Shown here one piece after another: positions 1-12,724 of a DNA stretch of 64,000 bases. The notes beneath the pieces were generated by a model. It saw only the letters and a program-made list of their open reading frames with translations, was not told the origin of the DNA and ran no database searches. The stretch is from Dermacentor variabilis (lineage: Eukaryota > Arthropoda > Arachnida > Ixodida > Ixodidae). A program made the translations under genes and the position numbers. Location of the stretch: the NCBI RefSeq assembly GCF_050947875.1, contig NC_134571.1:225070024-225134023 (forward strand). Reading direction: 5' to 3'. How positions within the stretch are numbered: position 1 is the first letter of the stretch; every line of letters begins with the position of its first letter.

Positions 1-299
1 GTCACTCATAGCGCGTAACTTGCTGAATTCCTGTCGCCTATTCTCTCAGCGTGCGTAAGTTGCTGTAGTCCTATCGCCTGGCTTCTCACTACGGTTAACT
101 TGCTGCAATACAATATCCTGATGACTGAGAGTCAGCAACTTGCTGAAAATCAGCGTCGTTCACAGAATGTAACTTGCTGCATTCTTGTCGCGAGGTCACT
201 GACAGTGCATATTATGGTGCATTCTCGTCACCTGGTCACTCACAGCGCGGAACTTGCTGCAGTCTTGTCCCCTTGCCACGCGCAGTGCGTAACTTGCTG

Positions 300-2330
300 C
301 TATCCTATTCCCTGATCACTGACAGTGCGTAATTTGCTGCATTCCTGTTGCCTAGTCACTCAGAGAACGTAAGTTCCTTCAGTCCTGTCGCCTGCTCACT
401 CACGGCGCGTAACATGCTGCAAGCCTGTCTCCTGGTCATTCACAGCACATAACTTAGTGCATTCCGATCACCTCGACACTAACAGCACGAAACTTATTGC
501 ATTCCTATCGCCTTGTCACTCACAGCAAGTTACTTATTGCAATTCTGTTTCCTGGTCACTGACAGAGCATAACTTGCTGCGATCCTTTACCGTTGTCACT
601 CACAGTGCGTAACTTGCTGTAGTGCTGTCGCCTCGTAGCTCACCGCACCTAACTTGCGGCAATCCTTTCTACTGGCCACTCACAGCACATAACTTTTTGC
701 ATTCTGGTCGCCTGGACACTCCTCACAGCATGACACTTATTCCACTGGCATCGCCTGGTCACTCACAGCAAGTTACTTGCTGCAATCCTGTTGCTGGTCA
801 CTCACAATGCATACCTTGCTGCAATCCTGTCGCGTTATCACTCACAGTGCGTAACTTGCTGGAATCCTATTCCCTGGTAGATCTCTGCGCGTAATTTTCT
901 GCATTCCCGTCGCCAGGTCACTCACAGCGCGTAACATGCTGCATTCCTGTCACGTAGTAACTCATAGCGCATAACATGCTGCGTTGCAGTCGCCTGGTCA
1001 CTCAGAGCATGTAACTTGCTTCACACCTGTCGCCATGCCACTTACAGTGCGTAACTAGCTGCATTCCTGTCGCCTGATTGCTCACAGCGCGTTCCTTGCT
1101 GCATTCCTGTCGCCTGGTCACTGACAGTGCGTAATCTCGTGCATTCCTGTAGCCTGGTCACTCACAGTGCGTAACTTGCTGCAGTGATGTTGCCTGGTCA
1201 CTGAGAGTGCGTAGCTTGCGGCAATCTTGTCACCAAGTCACTCCCAGTGTGTAAGTTGCTGTATTCCTCTCACCTGGTCACTCACAGCGCACAACATACT
1301 GCAATAAAGTCACCCGATCGCTAACGGCACGTAACATGCTGCACTCCTGTCAACTGGGCCCTCACAGCACGAAAGTGGCTGCATTATTTTCACCTGGGCC
1401 ACTCACAGCGTGTAACGTGCGCCATTCTTGTCAACTCGTCAATAACAGTGCGCACTTTCTGCATTCCTGTTGCCTGGGCACCCAGAGTGCACAAATTGCT
1501 GCAATCTTGTCACCTTGTCACTCACAGCACATTACTTGCTGCAATCCTTTTGCCTGGTCTCTCGCAGTGCGTAAATGGCTGCAATCCTGTCCCCTTGTTG
1601 CGTAATTCTGCAATCCTGTCCCCTAGTGCGTAATTCTGCAATGCTGTCCCCTGATTACTGAGAGTGCGTAATTTGCTGAATTCCTGTACCCTCGTCACAA
1701 ACCACGCGTAACTTGCAACAATCCTGGCGCCTGGTCACTCAAAGCACGAAACTTGCTTCAATTCCGTCGCCTGGACACTCACAGCATGAAACTTAATGCA
1801 CTCCTATCGCGTGGTCACTCACAGCAAGTTACTTGCTGCAATCGTGTTGCTGGTCAGTCACCGTGCATAACTTACTCCAATTGATGCAATCGTATTCCCT
1901 GGTAACTCTCAGCGCGTAATTTGGTGCATTCTTGTCGCCAGGTTACTCACAATGCGTAATATGCTGCATTCCTGTCACGTAGTCAATCATAGCGCGTAAA
2001 TTACTGCGTTCCAGTCGCCTGGTCACTAAGAGCAAGTACCTTACTTCAATCCTGTCGCCAGGTCGCTAACAGCAGGCAACTAGCTGCATTCCTGTCGCCT
2101 GGTCAATCGCGGCACCAGAATTGCTGCATGCCTGTAGCCTGGTCGCCCACAGTAACTTGCTGCATTCAAGTCGCCAGGTGACTGACAGTGCGTATGTTCT
2201 GCATTCGCGTCACTTGGTCACTCACAGCGCGTACCTTGCTGAATTCCTGTTGCCTGGGCACCCCGAGCGCGGAACTTGCTTCAATCTTGTCCCCTTGCCA
2301 CTCGCATTGGGTAACGTGCTGCAATCCTAT
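300..2330. repeat. Higher-order satellite block, copy A
   Basis: Copy A of a higher-order repeat made of about 50 diverged 40-bp monomers. Rare monomer variants recur in the same order in copy B: actggccact at 671 and 2652, ctgggccctcacagc at 1354 and 3467, and gggcaccccgagcgcgg at 2256 and 4349. The offset drifts from 1981 to 2113 to 2093 bp because copy B has roughly three extra monomers near 3178-3310 and copy A has a short deletion near 1595. Block edges are set by eye. Confidence 0.8.
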
Positions 2331-4424
2331 TCCCTGATCACTGACAGTGCGTAATTTGCTGCATTCCTGTTGCTTGGTCACTCAGAGCTGGTAAGTTGCT
2401 TCAATCCTGTCGCCTGCTCACTCACGTGCGTAACTTGCTTCAAGCCTGTCTCCTGGTCACTCACAGCACATAACTTATTGCATTCCTATCGCCTTCTCAC
2501 TCACAGCAAGTTACTTATTGCAGTTCTGTTTCCTGGTCACTGACAGAGCATAACTTGCTGCGATCCTTTACCGTTGTCACTCACAGTGCGTAACTTGCTG
2601 TAGTGCTGTCGCCTGGTAGCTCACCGCACCTAACTTGCGGCAATTATTTCTACTGGCCACTCACAGCACATACCTTTTTGCATTCTGATCGCCTGGACAC
2701 AGCATGACACTTATTCCACTGGTATCGCCTGGTCACTCACAGCAAGTTACTTGCTGCAATCCTGTTGCTGGTCACTCACAATGCATACCTTGCTGCAATC
2801 CTGTCGCGTTATCACTCACAGAGCGTAACTTGCTGGAATCCTATTCCCTGGTAGCTCTCTGCGCGTAATTTTCTGCATTCCTGTCGTCAGGCCACTCACA
2901 GCACGTAACATGCTGCATTCCTGTCACGTAGTAACTCAGCGCATAACATGCTGCGTTGCAGTCACCTGGTCACTCAGAGCATGTAACTTGCTTCACACCT
3001 GTCGCCATGCCACTCACAGTGCGTAACTAGCTGCATTCCTGTCGCCTGATTGCTCACAGCGCGTTCCTTGCTGCATTCCTGTCGCCTGGTCACTGACAGT
3101 GCGTAATCTCGTGCATTCCTGTAGCCTGGTCACTCACAGTGCGTAACTTGCCTCAGTGATGTGGCCTGGTCACTGAGAGTGATCGCCCGATCACGGACAG
3201 CACTTAGGTTGCGGCAGTGGGGTCGCCTGGTTGCTTACAGCGCTTAACTTGCTGCATACTTGTCGCCTGGTCACTCACAGCGCGTAACTTGCTGCAGTGA
3301 TGTGGCGTGGTCACTGAGAGTGCGTAGCTTGCGGCAATCTTGTCACCAAGTCACTCCCAGTGTGTAAGTTGCTGTATTCCTCTCACCTGGTCACTCACAG
3401 CGCACAACTTGCTGCAATAAAGTCACCCGATTGCTAACGGCACGTAACATGCTGCACTCCTGTGACCTGGGCCCTCACAGCACGAAAGTGGCTGCATTCT
3501 TTTCACCTGGGCCACTCACAGCTTGTAACGTGCGCCATTCTTGTCACCTGGTCAATAACAGTGAGCACTTTCTGCATTCTTGTTGCCTGGGCACCCAGAG
3601 CGCATAAATTGCTGCAATCTTGTCACCTGGTGACTCACAGCACATTACTTGCTGCAATCCTTTTGCCTGGTCTCTCGCAGTGCGTAAATGGCTGCAATCC
3701 TGTCCCCTTGTCACTCACAGTGCGTAATTCTGCAATGCTGTCCCCTGATTACTGACAGTGCGTAATTTCCTGAATTCCTGTTCCCTCGTCACAAACCACG
3801 CGTAACTTGCAGCAATCCTGGCGCCTGGTCACTCAAAGCACGAAACTTGCTTCAATTCCGTCGCCTGGACACTCACAGCATGAAACTTAATGCACTCTTA
3901 TCGCGTGGTCACTCACAGCAAGTTACTTGATGCAATCGTGTTGCTGGTCACTCACCGTGCATAACTCACTCCAATTGATGCAATCGTATTCCCTGGTAAC
4001 TCTCAGCGCGTAATTTGGTGCATTTTTGTCGCCAGGTTACTCACAATGCGTAATATGCTGGATTCCTGTCACGTAGTCAATCATAGCGCGTAAATTGCTG
4101 CGTTCCAGTCGCCTGGTCACTAAGAGCAGTACTTTACTTCAATCCTGTCGCCAGGTCGCTAACAGCAGGTAACTAGCTGCGTTCCTGTCGCCTGGTCAAT
4201 CGTGGCACCAGAATTGCTGCATGCCTGTAGCCTGGTCGCCCACAGTAACTTGCTGCATTCAAGTCGCCAGGTGACTGACAGTGCGTATGTTCTGCATTCG
4301 CGTCACTTGGTCACTCACAGCGCGTACCTTGCTGAATTCCTGTTGCCTGGGCACCCCGAGCGCGGAACTTGCTGCAATTTTGTCCCCTTGCCACTCGCAT
4401 TGGGTAACGTGCTGCAATCCTATT
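2331..4424. repeat. Higher-order satellite block, copy B
   Basis: Second copy of the ~2.1-kb higher-order block, closely matching copy A monomer by monomer. A third copy starts at about 4424 with the same monomer order (tattccctgatcactgacag and following) and stays recognisable for a few hundred bases. It then becomes more diverged, with block-like similarity again near 5500-5750. Similar ordered monomers reappear at about 9280-9900. This points to repeated unequal exchange or segmental amplification on top of the basic 40-bp repeat. Confidence 0.8.
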
Positions 4425-7400
4425 CCCTGATCACTGACAGTGCGTAATTTGCTGCATTCCTGTTGCTTGGTCACTCAGAGCAGGTAAGTTGCTTCAATCC
4501 TGTCGCCTGCTCACTCACGTGCGTAACTTGCTGCAAGCGTGTCTCCTGGTCACTCACAGCACATAACTTATTGCATTCCTATCGCCTTGTCACTCACAGC
4601 AAGTTACTTATTGCAATCCTGTTTCCTGGTCACTCACAGAGCATTACTTGCTGCAATCCTTTACCGTTGTCACTCACAGTGCGTTACTTGCTGCAATCCT
4701 ATTCCCTGGGAACTCTCAGCACGTAACTTGCTACATTCCTGTCGCCAGCTCACTCACAGCGCGTAACATGCTGCATTCCTTTCGCGTAGTCACTCATAGC
4801 GCGTATCTTGCTACGTTCCAGTCGCCTGGTCACTCCGAGCACGTAACCTGCTGCAGTCTTGTCATCTGGTTGCTCACAGCGCGTACCTTGCTGCAGTACT
4901 GTCGCCTGGTGGCTCACAGCGCGTATCTTGCTGCATTCCTGTCACCTAGTCACTCACAGCGCGTAACTTGCTGCAGTCATGTGGCCTGGTCCCTCACAGT
5001 GCGTAACTTGCGGCAGTCTTGTCACCAAGTCACTGCCAGAGTGTAACTTGCTGTATTCCTCTCTCCTGGTCACTCACAGTGCGTAACTTGCTGCATTAAA
5101 GTCGCCTCATCGCTGACAGCCCGTAACTTGCTGTATTCCTGTCGCCTGTTCACACACAGCGCGTAACTTGCTGCATTCTAGTCGACTGATACAGACACCA
5201 CGTAACTTGCTGCACTCGTGTCGCCTGGTCACTTAGAGCACTTAACATGCTTCACTCCTGTCACCTGGGCCCTCAGATCTCGTAACTTCCTGCATTCTTT
5301 TCGACAAATCACTGACAGCTCTCAAGTTGCTGCATTGTTTTCACCTCGGCCATCACTGCGCAAAACATGCGGCATTCGTGTCGCCTGGCAACTCACAGCG
5401 TGTAACTTGCGGCATTCCTGTCACGTGGTCCCTCATGGTGCGCCCTTTGCTGCATTCCTGTTGCCTGGGGACCCAGAGCGCATAAATTGCTGCATTGCAG
5501 TCGCCTGGTCACACACAGCTCATTACTTGCTGCAATCCTGTTGCCTGGTCACTAACAGTGCGTAAATGGCAGGAATCCTGTCCCCTTGTGAATCACAGTG
5601 CATAATTTGCTGCAATGGCGTCCCCTGATTACTGAGAGTGCGTAATTTTCTGAATTCCTGTTACCTGGACACACATAGCGCGTAACTTGTTGGAATTCTG
5701 TCTCCTGGCCACTCACAGCACATAACTTGCTGCATTCCGGTCGCCTGGACACTCACAGAATTATACTTATTGCACTCCTGTGGCACTGACAGCAAGTTAC
5801 TTGCTGCAGTCCTGTTGCCTGATCACTCGCAGTGCGTCTCTTGCTGCAATCCTATTTCTTGGTAATTCTTAGCGCGTATTTTCTGCATTCCTGTCGCCAG
5901 GTCCCTCAGAGCACGTAACATGCTGCATTCCTCTCGCGTAGTCACTCACAGCGCGTAAATAGCTGCAGTCCTATCGCCTGGTCACTCACATTGCCTAACT
6001 TGCTGCAATCCGGTCCCCTTGTCACACACAGTGCGTAACTTTCTGATATCCTATCCCCTGGTAACTAACAGCGAGTAGTTTGCGGTATTTCCTTCGTCTG
6101 ATTACGCACCGCGCGTAACCTGCTGCAGTCCTGTCGCCTGGTCGCTCAGAGCTCGTAAATTCATTCAATCCTGACGCTTGGTCACTCGCAGCGCGTAACT
6201 TGCTTCATTCCTGTCGCCTATTTTCTCAGAGGGCGTAACTTGCTGTAGTCCTGTCGCCTGGTTGCTCACAGCGCGTAACTTGCTGCAATCCAGTCTCCTG
6301 ATCGCCGACAGTACGTAACTGATTGGAATCCAGTCGCCTGATCATTGACAGCACGTGCCTTGCTGCATTCCTGTCGCCTGGTCACTCACAGTGTGTAACT
6401 TGTTATATTCCTGTCGTTTGGGCACTAAGAGCACCTAACTTGCTGCACTCTTGTCGCCTGGTTGCTCACCGCACGTAACTTGCGGCAGTGCTCTCACCTG
6501 GTTGCTTACAGTGTATAACTTGCTGCATTCCTGTCACCTGGAAACTCACAGCGCGTACCTTACTGCAGTCCGGTCGCCTGGTCACTCACAGTGCATAATT
6601 TGGTGCATTGCTGTCGCCTGGTCATTCACAGCATGTAACCTTCTGCAGTACTGACTCCTGGTTTCTCACTGCGCATAACTTACTGCATTCCTGTCGTTTT
6701 GTCACTCACAGTGCGCAATTCGGTGCATTCCTGTCGCCTGGTCACTCACGGTGCGTAACTTACTGCCTTCCAGTCGCCTAATCGCCTACAGCACGTAACT
6801 TGGTGCATTCCTGTCGCCTGGTCATCCAGAATGAGCAACTTGCTGCAATCCAGTTGCCTAATCGCTGACAGCACGTAACCAGCTGCATTCCTGTCGCCTG
6901 GTCACCCACAGCGCGTAACTTGCTGCATTCCAGTCGCCTGATACAGACAGCACGTTACTTGCTTCAGTCCGGTCACCTGGTTGCTCACAATGCGCAACTT
7001 GTTGTATTTCTGTCGCTTGGTCCTACAGAGCACCGAACATGCTGCATTCCTGTCTCCTGACCCTAACAGCATAAAAGTTGCTGAATCACTGTCACTTGGG
7101 CACTCACATCTCATAACTTACTGCAATCCTGCCCCGTTATCACTCACAGTCAGTAACTTGTTGCAATCCTATTCCTGGTGACTGTCCGTGCGTAATTTGC
7201 TGCATTCCTGTAGTCTGGTTGCTCACAGCGCGTACCTTCATGTGTTCCTGTCACCTGGTCACTCACAATGCGTGATTTGGAGCATTCTCGTCACCTGGTG
7301 ACGCACAGTGCGTGAATTGCTGCGTCCAGTGGCCTATTCGCTGATAGCTCGTAACTTGCTGCATTCCTGTCGCCTGGTCACTCACAGCGCGTAACCTGCT

Positions 7401-7594
7401 GCAGTCATGTCTCCTGGTCACTCAAAATGCGTAACCTGCGGCAATCCTGTAACCATGCCACTCACAGTGTGCAACTTGCTATAATCCTGTCACGTCACTC
7501 ACAGCGCGTAACTTGGTGCATTCCTGTCGCCTGGACACTCACAGCATGTAACTTGCTTCAGTCCTGTCACCAGGTTGCTCACAGCGCGTACCTT

Positions 7595-8619
7595 CTTTTA
7601 ATACATACTGCAGCCCCTTCATGGGACTATTGCAGGAGTGGGTTAGAGAAAAAGAAGTCATACAAAAAACAAGTAAACAATAACATACTAAAAATTCACA
7701 AGAAGTAAGGCAGAGGACACAAATGAAACTCAAAATAACAGCAACACTGAGAGTCAGTACAAAATGAGAATGAGTCAATGCATAGTAACAAAAAGAAAAT
7801 ACATAAAATCGGGTGCAGTTAACTTTTAACATGAAATAATTTAGTGGCAGTGACCTAATTGTTCCCGGAATTAAGTTCCAGAATTCAATAGCATGTGGGA
7901 AAAAGCTGTATTTAAATTGATTAGTTCGAGCAAAGTAAGGTTTAATATTAAGGCTATGGTTACTCCTACTTGACCGAGGAATGTCTGAAGGAATATATAT
8001 GGGATGCGAAACACTATAAGAAAAATTGGCGATACCATGCAGAAACTTCAATGACTCAATGTGACGGCGTATGGATAAAGGGGTTAGGTTCAAAGAAGAT
8101 AAGGCACGAGGGGGTGAAAAATAGTGATCATAGCGACGATATATGAACCTAATAGATTTTCGTAGTAGGCTCTCAATGGAGTCAATGTCGCACTGCTGAT
8201 GAGGTTATCAAACAGGAGAAGCATAATCTAGGATTGGGCGAAATAAAGTTTTATGCATTAGTAACTTTGTTTCTTTTGGAGAATTGCTGAAATTGCGTCT
8301 CAAGTACCCGAGCTTCCGGATTGCTTTAGTGCAAATGAAATTAATGTGTTTTGACCAGGACATGTTAATGGTAAATATGATGCCAAGATACTTGTATTCC
8401 GAGACCCTGTGCAAGCATAAGTCGTCGAAAGTATAATTGATCAATGAAGAAGAGGCATTAATAGAAAATGACATTATCACAGTTTTAGTAAAATTTATTT
8501 TCAGTTGCCAAGTGTTGTACCAGGTGCAGAAGCTGACAAATGAGGAAATTAGTTCAAGATGATCTTCTGGTGTGTTAATCACGCGATACAAAGCACAGTC
8601 GTCCGCATAAAGGCGTATG
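7595..8619 (-). mobile_element. CR1-type LINE, 5'-truncated, inside the satellite
   Basis: About 1.0 kb of non-satellite DNA interrupts the array cleanly. The left flank stops at gcgcgtacctt and the right flank resumes at gctgcattcctg, so one monomer is cut and continues in phase. Read on the minus strand, the insert starts in the reverse transcriptase palm with LYADDCALYR. It continues through the thumb and the C-terminal region (RSNHSLNIKPYFARTNQF, then FWNLIPGTIRSLP). It ends in a 3' untranslated region with a small hairpin-like motif (ctgcaatagtcccatgaagg, then ggctgcagtat) that I associate with tick CR1-like LINE ends. The missing 5' part is typical of incomplete target-primed reverse transcription. 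No target duplication is obvious. Confidence 0.85.
7838..8619 (-). pseudogene. Reverse transcriptase C-terminal remnant (CR1-type LINE)
   Basis: Two minus-strand segments cover the end of a LINE reverse transcriptase: YADD palm box, thumb region with YKYLGIIF, then the conserved tail with RSNHSL and FPHAIEFWN. A frame change separates them near 8100-8200, and the fingers and endonuclease are missing. The automatic open frames run on into satellite at both ends, so their apparent starts are not real. It is a dead fragment. Confidence 0.8.
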
Positions 8620-10128
8620 TGCTGCATTCCTGTCGCCTGGTCACTTATAATGCGTAGTTTGGTGCAATCGTGACGCTTGGTCATTCAGAGTGCGTAGCTT
8701 GATGCGTTCCTGTTGCCTAAACGCTGACAGCAGGTAACATGCTGCATTCCTGTCGCCTCGTCACTCACAGGGCGTACCTTGCTGCAGTCATGTCGCCTGC
8801 TCACCCAGAAAACGTAACTTTCGGCAATCCTGTAACCATGACACTCACAGCAAGTAACTTGGGCCATTCCTGTCGCTTGGTCACTCATAGTGCATAACTT
8901 GCCGCATCCTTGTCACCTGATATCTCACAGAGCGTAACTTGCTGCATTCCTTTTGCCTGGTCGCTAACTTTGGCTAACTTGCTGCAATCGAGTCGCGTGA
9001 TCGCTGACAGCAAGTAATTTGCTGCATTTCTGTCGCCTGGTCACCCATAGCGCGTAACTTGCTGCATTCCTGTCGATCGATCACTCAAAGAACTTAACTT
9101 GCTGCATTCTTGTCACGTTGGCCATCACAGCGCGAAACGTGCTGCATTCCTGTCGCGTGGCCACTCACAGCATGTAACTTGGTGCATTCTTGTCGGCAGG
9201 TCGCTCACAGTGCGTAATCTGTTGCATTTTTGTCACCTGGTCACTCACAGTGCGTACCTTGCTGCATTCCTGTTGCTTGGGCACCCAGAGCGCGTACCTT
9301 TCTGCAATCCTGTCCCCTTGTCACTCACAGCGCGTAACTTGCCGCAATCCTATCCTCTTATCACTGACAGTACGTAATTTACTGCATTCATGTTGCCTAG
9401 TGGCTCAGTGCACGTAAGTTGCTTCAATCCTGTCGCCTGGTCACTCACGGTGCGTAACTTACTGCAGTCCTCTCTCCTGGTCACTCGCAGCACATAACTT
9501 GCTGCATTCCGGTCGGCTGGGCACTAACAGCACGAAACTTATTGCATTCCTAGCGCCTAGTCACTCAGAGCATGTAAGTTGCTTCAATCTTGTCGCCTGG
9601 TCACTCACGGTGCGTAACTTGCGGCGATCCTGTCTCCTGGTCACTCACAGCGCATAACTTACTGCATTCCGGTCGCCTGGACACTAACAGCACGAAACTT
9701 ATTGCATTCCTATCGCCCTGTCACTCACAGCAAGTTACTTCCTGCAATCCTGTTTCCTGGTCACTCACAGTGCATAACTTGCTGCAATCCTGTACCGTTG
9801 TCACTCACAGTGTGTAACTTGCTGCAGTCCTGTTCCCTGGTAAATCTCAGCACGCAATATGCTGCATTCCTGTCGCCAGATCACCCACAGCGCGTAACAT
9901 GCTGCATTCCTGTCGCGTAGTTACTCACAGCACGTAACTTGCTGCGTTCTAGTCGCGTGGTCACTGAGAGCACGTAACTTTCTTCAATCCTGTCGCCATG
10001 CCACTCAGAGCGCGTAACTAGCTGCGTTCCTATCGCCGGGTCACTCACAGCGCGTTCTTGCTGCATTTCTGTCGCCTGGTAGCCTACGGTATGTAACTTG
10101 CTGCATTCCTGTCACCTGGGCACTCCCC
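8620..10128. repeat. 40-bp satellite array, right block
   Basis: Continuation of the same 40-bp array after the LINE insertion, with the monomer phase preserved across it. Monomers around 9280-9900 repeat the variant order seen in the ~2.1-kb higher-order blocks to the left. The array ends abruptly at cacctgggcactc, where retrotransposon gag sequence begins. Confidence 0.93.
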
Positions 10129-11259
10129 AAGCTGTGGACGGGATGCGTTGGCGGCTAACCCTCGAATTCCCAAGTAGCGGTATGGACATCGGTGGTGCAT
10201 ATGGCCGGCTTTTCCACAGTCGTAACAGAGCGGGCTGCGGTCGGGGAACCCCTTATGTCTGTCTTCCTCGGTGCGCTTCGCTGGCCTATTGGTGGGCGTA
10301 GTGGCGGCCTCTGGCGACGGTACCGCGGCGTCATGGGGTCATAGCCTGGGTGCGCAGGGCGGACTGGCGGCGGACTTCCCGCTGAGGCAGCGGCAATTCG
10401 GGGACTCCTAGTGACTGCTCCTCTCGGACAACATCAGGAATGGATGCTACTCGAGGCTGCGATCTTGGGAACCTCCTCTTAAGATCCTCTCGCATGACCG
10501 CTCTGATGGTTGCGCTCAGTTCATCGGTGCCCACTGGTTGAACTTCAGCGTGGTTCGTTGAGAGCGTGCGTCAATTGAACTACCTGTTCCTAATTTCGGG
10601 TGTTTTTCTCGATGGTTGTAGCCTCGGAAGAAAATTTAGCAACTGTCAGCTTGCGTCTTGCATCTTGCTTGACACCTCTCAGCAAGAAGCAAGCTTTTTT
10701 GTGTTGTGGCATGTTCGGGTCGGCTTATCTGAACAGGCAAGTCTTCTCCTCCGTGTAGATCATGATGCTCTCGTTGGGAAGCTGCACTCGGAGTTCTAAC
10801 ACAGCACCGGCCTTTTTCTTGCGCACGACACTCGTAAAGGTCTGCAAGAGGCTCTTGCGGAAGAGGCCGCACGTTGTAAGGGTTGATTCTCGATTCTCAA
10901 ACCACGTTATGGCGGCGTCTTCTAAGACGAAGTATACACGTCGCGGCTTGTCGTTAGAGTTCGGACTGTTGAATCTAGTGATTTTTCGTAACTCTCGAGC
11001 CAGGTTTCTGGATCTTCAGTCGATGATTCATGGATGGTCGGTGGCTCCCTGGGCTGTTGCATCCCACTGGGGGACGCTAGGTATGCCATTGGGGTTGACT
11101 TGGCAACGATCTTCCTAGTCGTCTCAGGCAAGGGTCAATGATTCGGGGTAGTCCTTGCAGCCTGAGGCTACCTCGCTGTTTCTTGGCGACGTTGGTGTTG
11201 TCTTCCGCGTTCAGGCTTGGGTCACGGCCTTGTGAGGGCTTCCGACACATGGACGCGAA
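10129..11259 (-). pseudogene. Ty3-type gag fragment
   Basis: Minus-strand gag of a Ty3-type LTR element, related to the one at 57140-61745. From the N-terminus it has a start region with PREPPTIHESSTEDPETWL near 11050 and then a decayed capsid core. A segment ATIRAVMREDLKRR with VVREEQSLGVPE lies at 10331-10534, and a zinc knuckle CYDCGKAGHMHHRC near 10190-10260. The knuckle fits CX2CX4HX4C with its ligands intact. Several frameshifts break the frame. The element is cut right after the knuckle by the satellite edge, so pol is missing. Confidence 0.8.
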
Positions 11260-11271
11260 GAACCTCTACCA
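11260..11271 (-). other. Primer-binding-site-like motif, Ty3 relic
   Basis: On the minus strand the 12 bases next to the LTR read tggtagaggttc. This is a two-base variant of tggtggaggtgc, found at the same place in the other two Ty3 elements (18725-18736 minus, 57416-57427 plus). It would pair with a tRNA 3' end finishing in CCA. Confidence 0.6.
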
Positions 11272-11273
11272 GA

Positions 11274-11551
11274 TGTCACGTAGTAGTGACGGTTCAGAAC
11301 ACAACTGCAATACTGCGAATGACGAAACTAACTCTCATTGAGTGTACCTGTGCCCACAAGAAGAGGCTACGCTTAAAGCACAGCGATAGCGGCGAGCACA
11401 GTCGGAGGTCGTCAAATTCTTATCAGCGGTTCAAGCGCGCCGACTTTTATATATCAGTCATCGAAGGTTCCAGAATTAGCGCTGTTGCTCGCGTGTCTTC
11501 CAGAAACGGCTACACTATTAGCATCACGCGTACATGATGTGAGATTAGACA
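11274..11551 (-). repeat. Ty3 5' LTR, relic
   Basis: Minus-strand LTR that starts TGTCTAATCT at 11551 and runs to the primer-binding site. It aligns by eye with the LTR at 57140-57413, which starts TGTGTAATCT, and with the scrap at 46800-46965. Shared blocks include tcgaaggttccag, gtcttccag and the segment before the primer site. No second LTR is visible because the element is cut at the satellite edge. Confidence 0.7.
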
Positions 11552-12724
11552 AGCTTTGTTTACAATACACAGTGGATAGAATCATCGATAACATTCAAGA
11601 AACTTCCAATATATGCAGGCGCGTCCTGCGCTGTGCGATAACCTTTGTTAGACGGTGAAATGTGGTCATCTGATTTAGATAAACAAGTACAAGTGACAAT
11701 GTTTTATAAACACAATGTATAAATGTAGTTACGCTGTACAATACTCATGAATTATTTTGTTTTCTTTCACTACTGCAGCTGTGTAGAAAGGAAACCATGG
11801 AAGTTTTTTTATATTGCAATTTGCAAAGTTGGAAGGAAATTGATTCCAAACAGTAACTCCTTTGTTGCCATTTTATGCACTTGGGACCACTCTTGTTCTG
11901 ATGTCGTGTTCTGCTAGTGTATGTATGTTGACTTTTGTTATTACACTCAAGCAATTGTGTTAAAATAAACATTTTGCTTACGTAGTGTTTTAAACAAGGT
12001 GAAAGCTTTCTGAAGCACTCCTTTTTCTAGTGCAACAACAGAAATAGAAGTCTCACTGCCACATTTACTGTGAACCTGATCGTTCTCAGAACAAATGCGC
12101 ATTCATAGCATATCACGGCAAGTCTAAAAACAAGAAATATACACTGTCTATTGTTCTAAAACAGGGGCTTGAAATGTTAGTCTTACGAGAAAAAAAGAAT
12201 GCATTTCTAAGGAAATTGGAATATGTGCTGGACTCATAACTTTAATGCCAGCAATAAGTCGTTCATTTTTAAGCGTCACGATGTCTGTGTTGTGTGCAAT
12301 GAATTTGCGATTGGTCAACGTTGTTCAATTCATTGCATCTGTTTATGTGGCCTTGTTTCTAACCAGGGTGTCAAACCAAACCAACGATAGACGGTTATTT
12401 TGAGCTGAACCGAACCAAATTGTGTCGGAGGAACTGTTCCCAACTGGTTTGACCAGGAGGGTTTGCCCAGGGTCATTGATGCTCAAAATATATGATTGTG
12501 CATGCTGCTAAGCTTATAGCAGAACAGTCCTCTTGAATCAATCTGGGGCAGTGCAGGGAGTGCTGCCTTGGAAACAGTTATGTTGTTTGCCACGGTGATC
12601 TCATAAGCCCCCTAAACCCCAGCTTTCAGTATGCCGAGTTCACACTGTTTGATCGCGATTGCTGGTTACATTAGTTGATGTACGGTTTCATCACGGTTCC
12701 ACATGCAGTCTTGTCGACTTCATT
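11552..12724. other. No recognised feature
   Basis: AT-rich sequence without a credible long frame or an element I recognise. It may be unique host DNA or an old unrecognised repeat. Confidence 0.5.

Larger units (their letters stand above)
1..7594. repeat. 40-bp satellite array, left block
   Basis: Tandem array with a 40-bp period. A typical monomer reads aacttgctgcattcctgtcg followed by cctggtcactcacagcgcgt. Monomers differ by scattered substitutions and small indels, so the register slips in places. Three monomers make 120 nt, or 40 codons, which explains the periodic 40-residue pattern seen in chance open frames on both strands. One consensus phase meets a TAA every 120 nt unless a gtacc variant is present, so the frames are not credible genes. 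The array begins before the window. I do not know a name for this satellite. Confidence 0.95.

Noticed and set aside
1..7594. Many 60-130-codon open frames on both strands of the satellite
   Set aside because: They follow the 40-bp period (40-residue pattern from three monomers), differ in every block and stop where monomers lack a variant base. This is compositional openness, not coding.
1..10128. Spaced short repeats as a possible CRISPR array
   Set aside because: Monomers are contiguous and similar along their whole 40 bp with no unique spacers, and the setting is eukaryotic.
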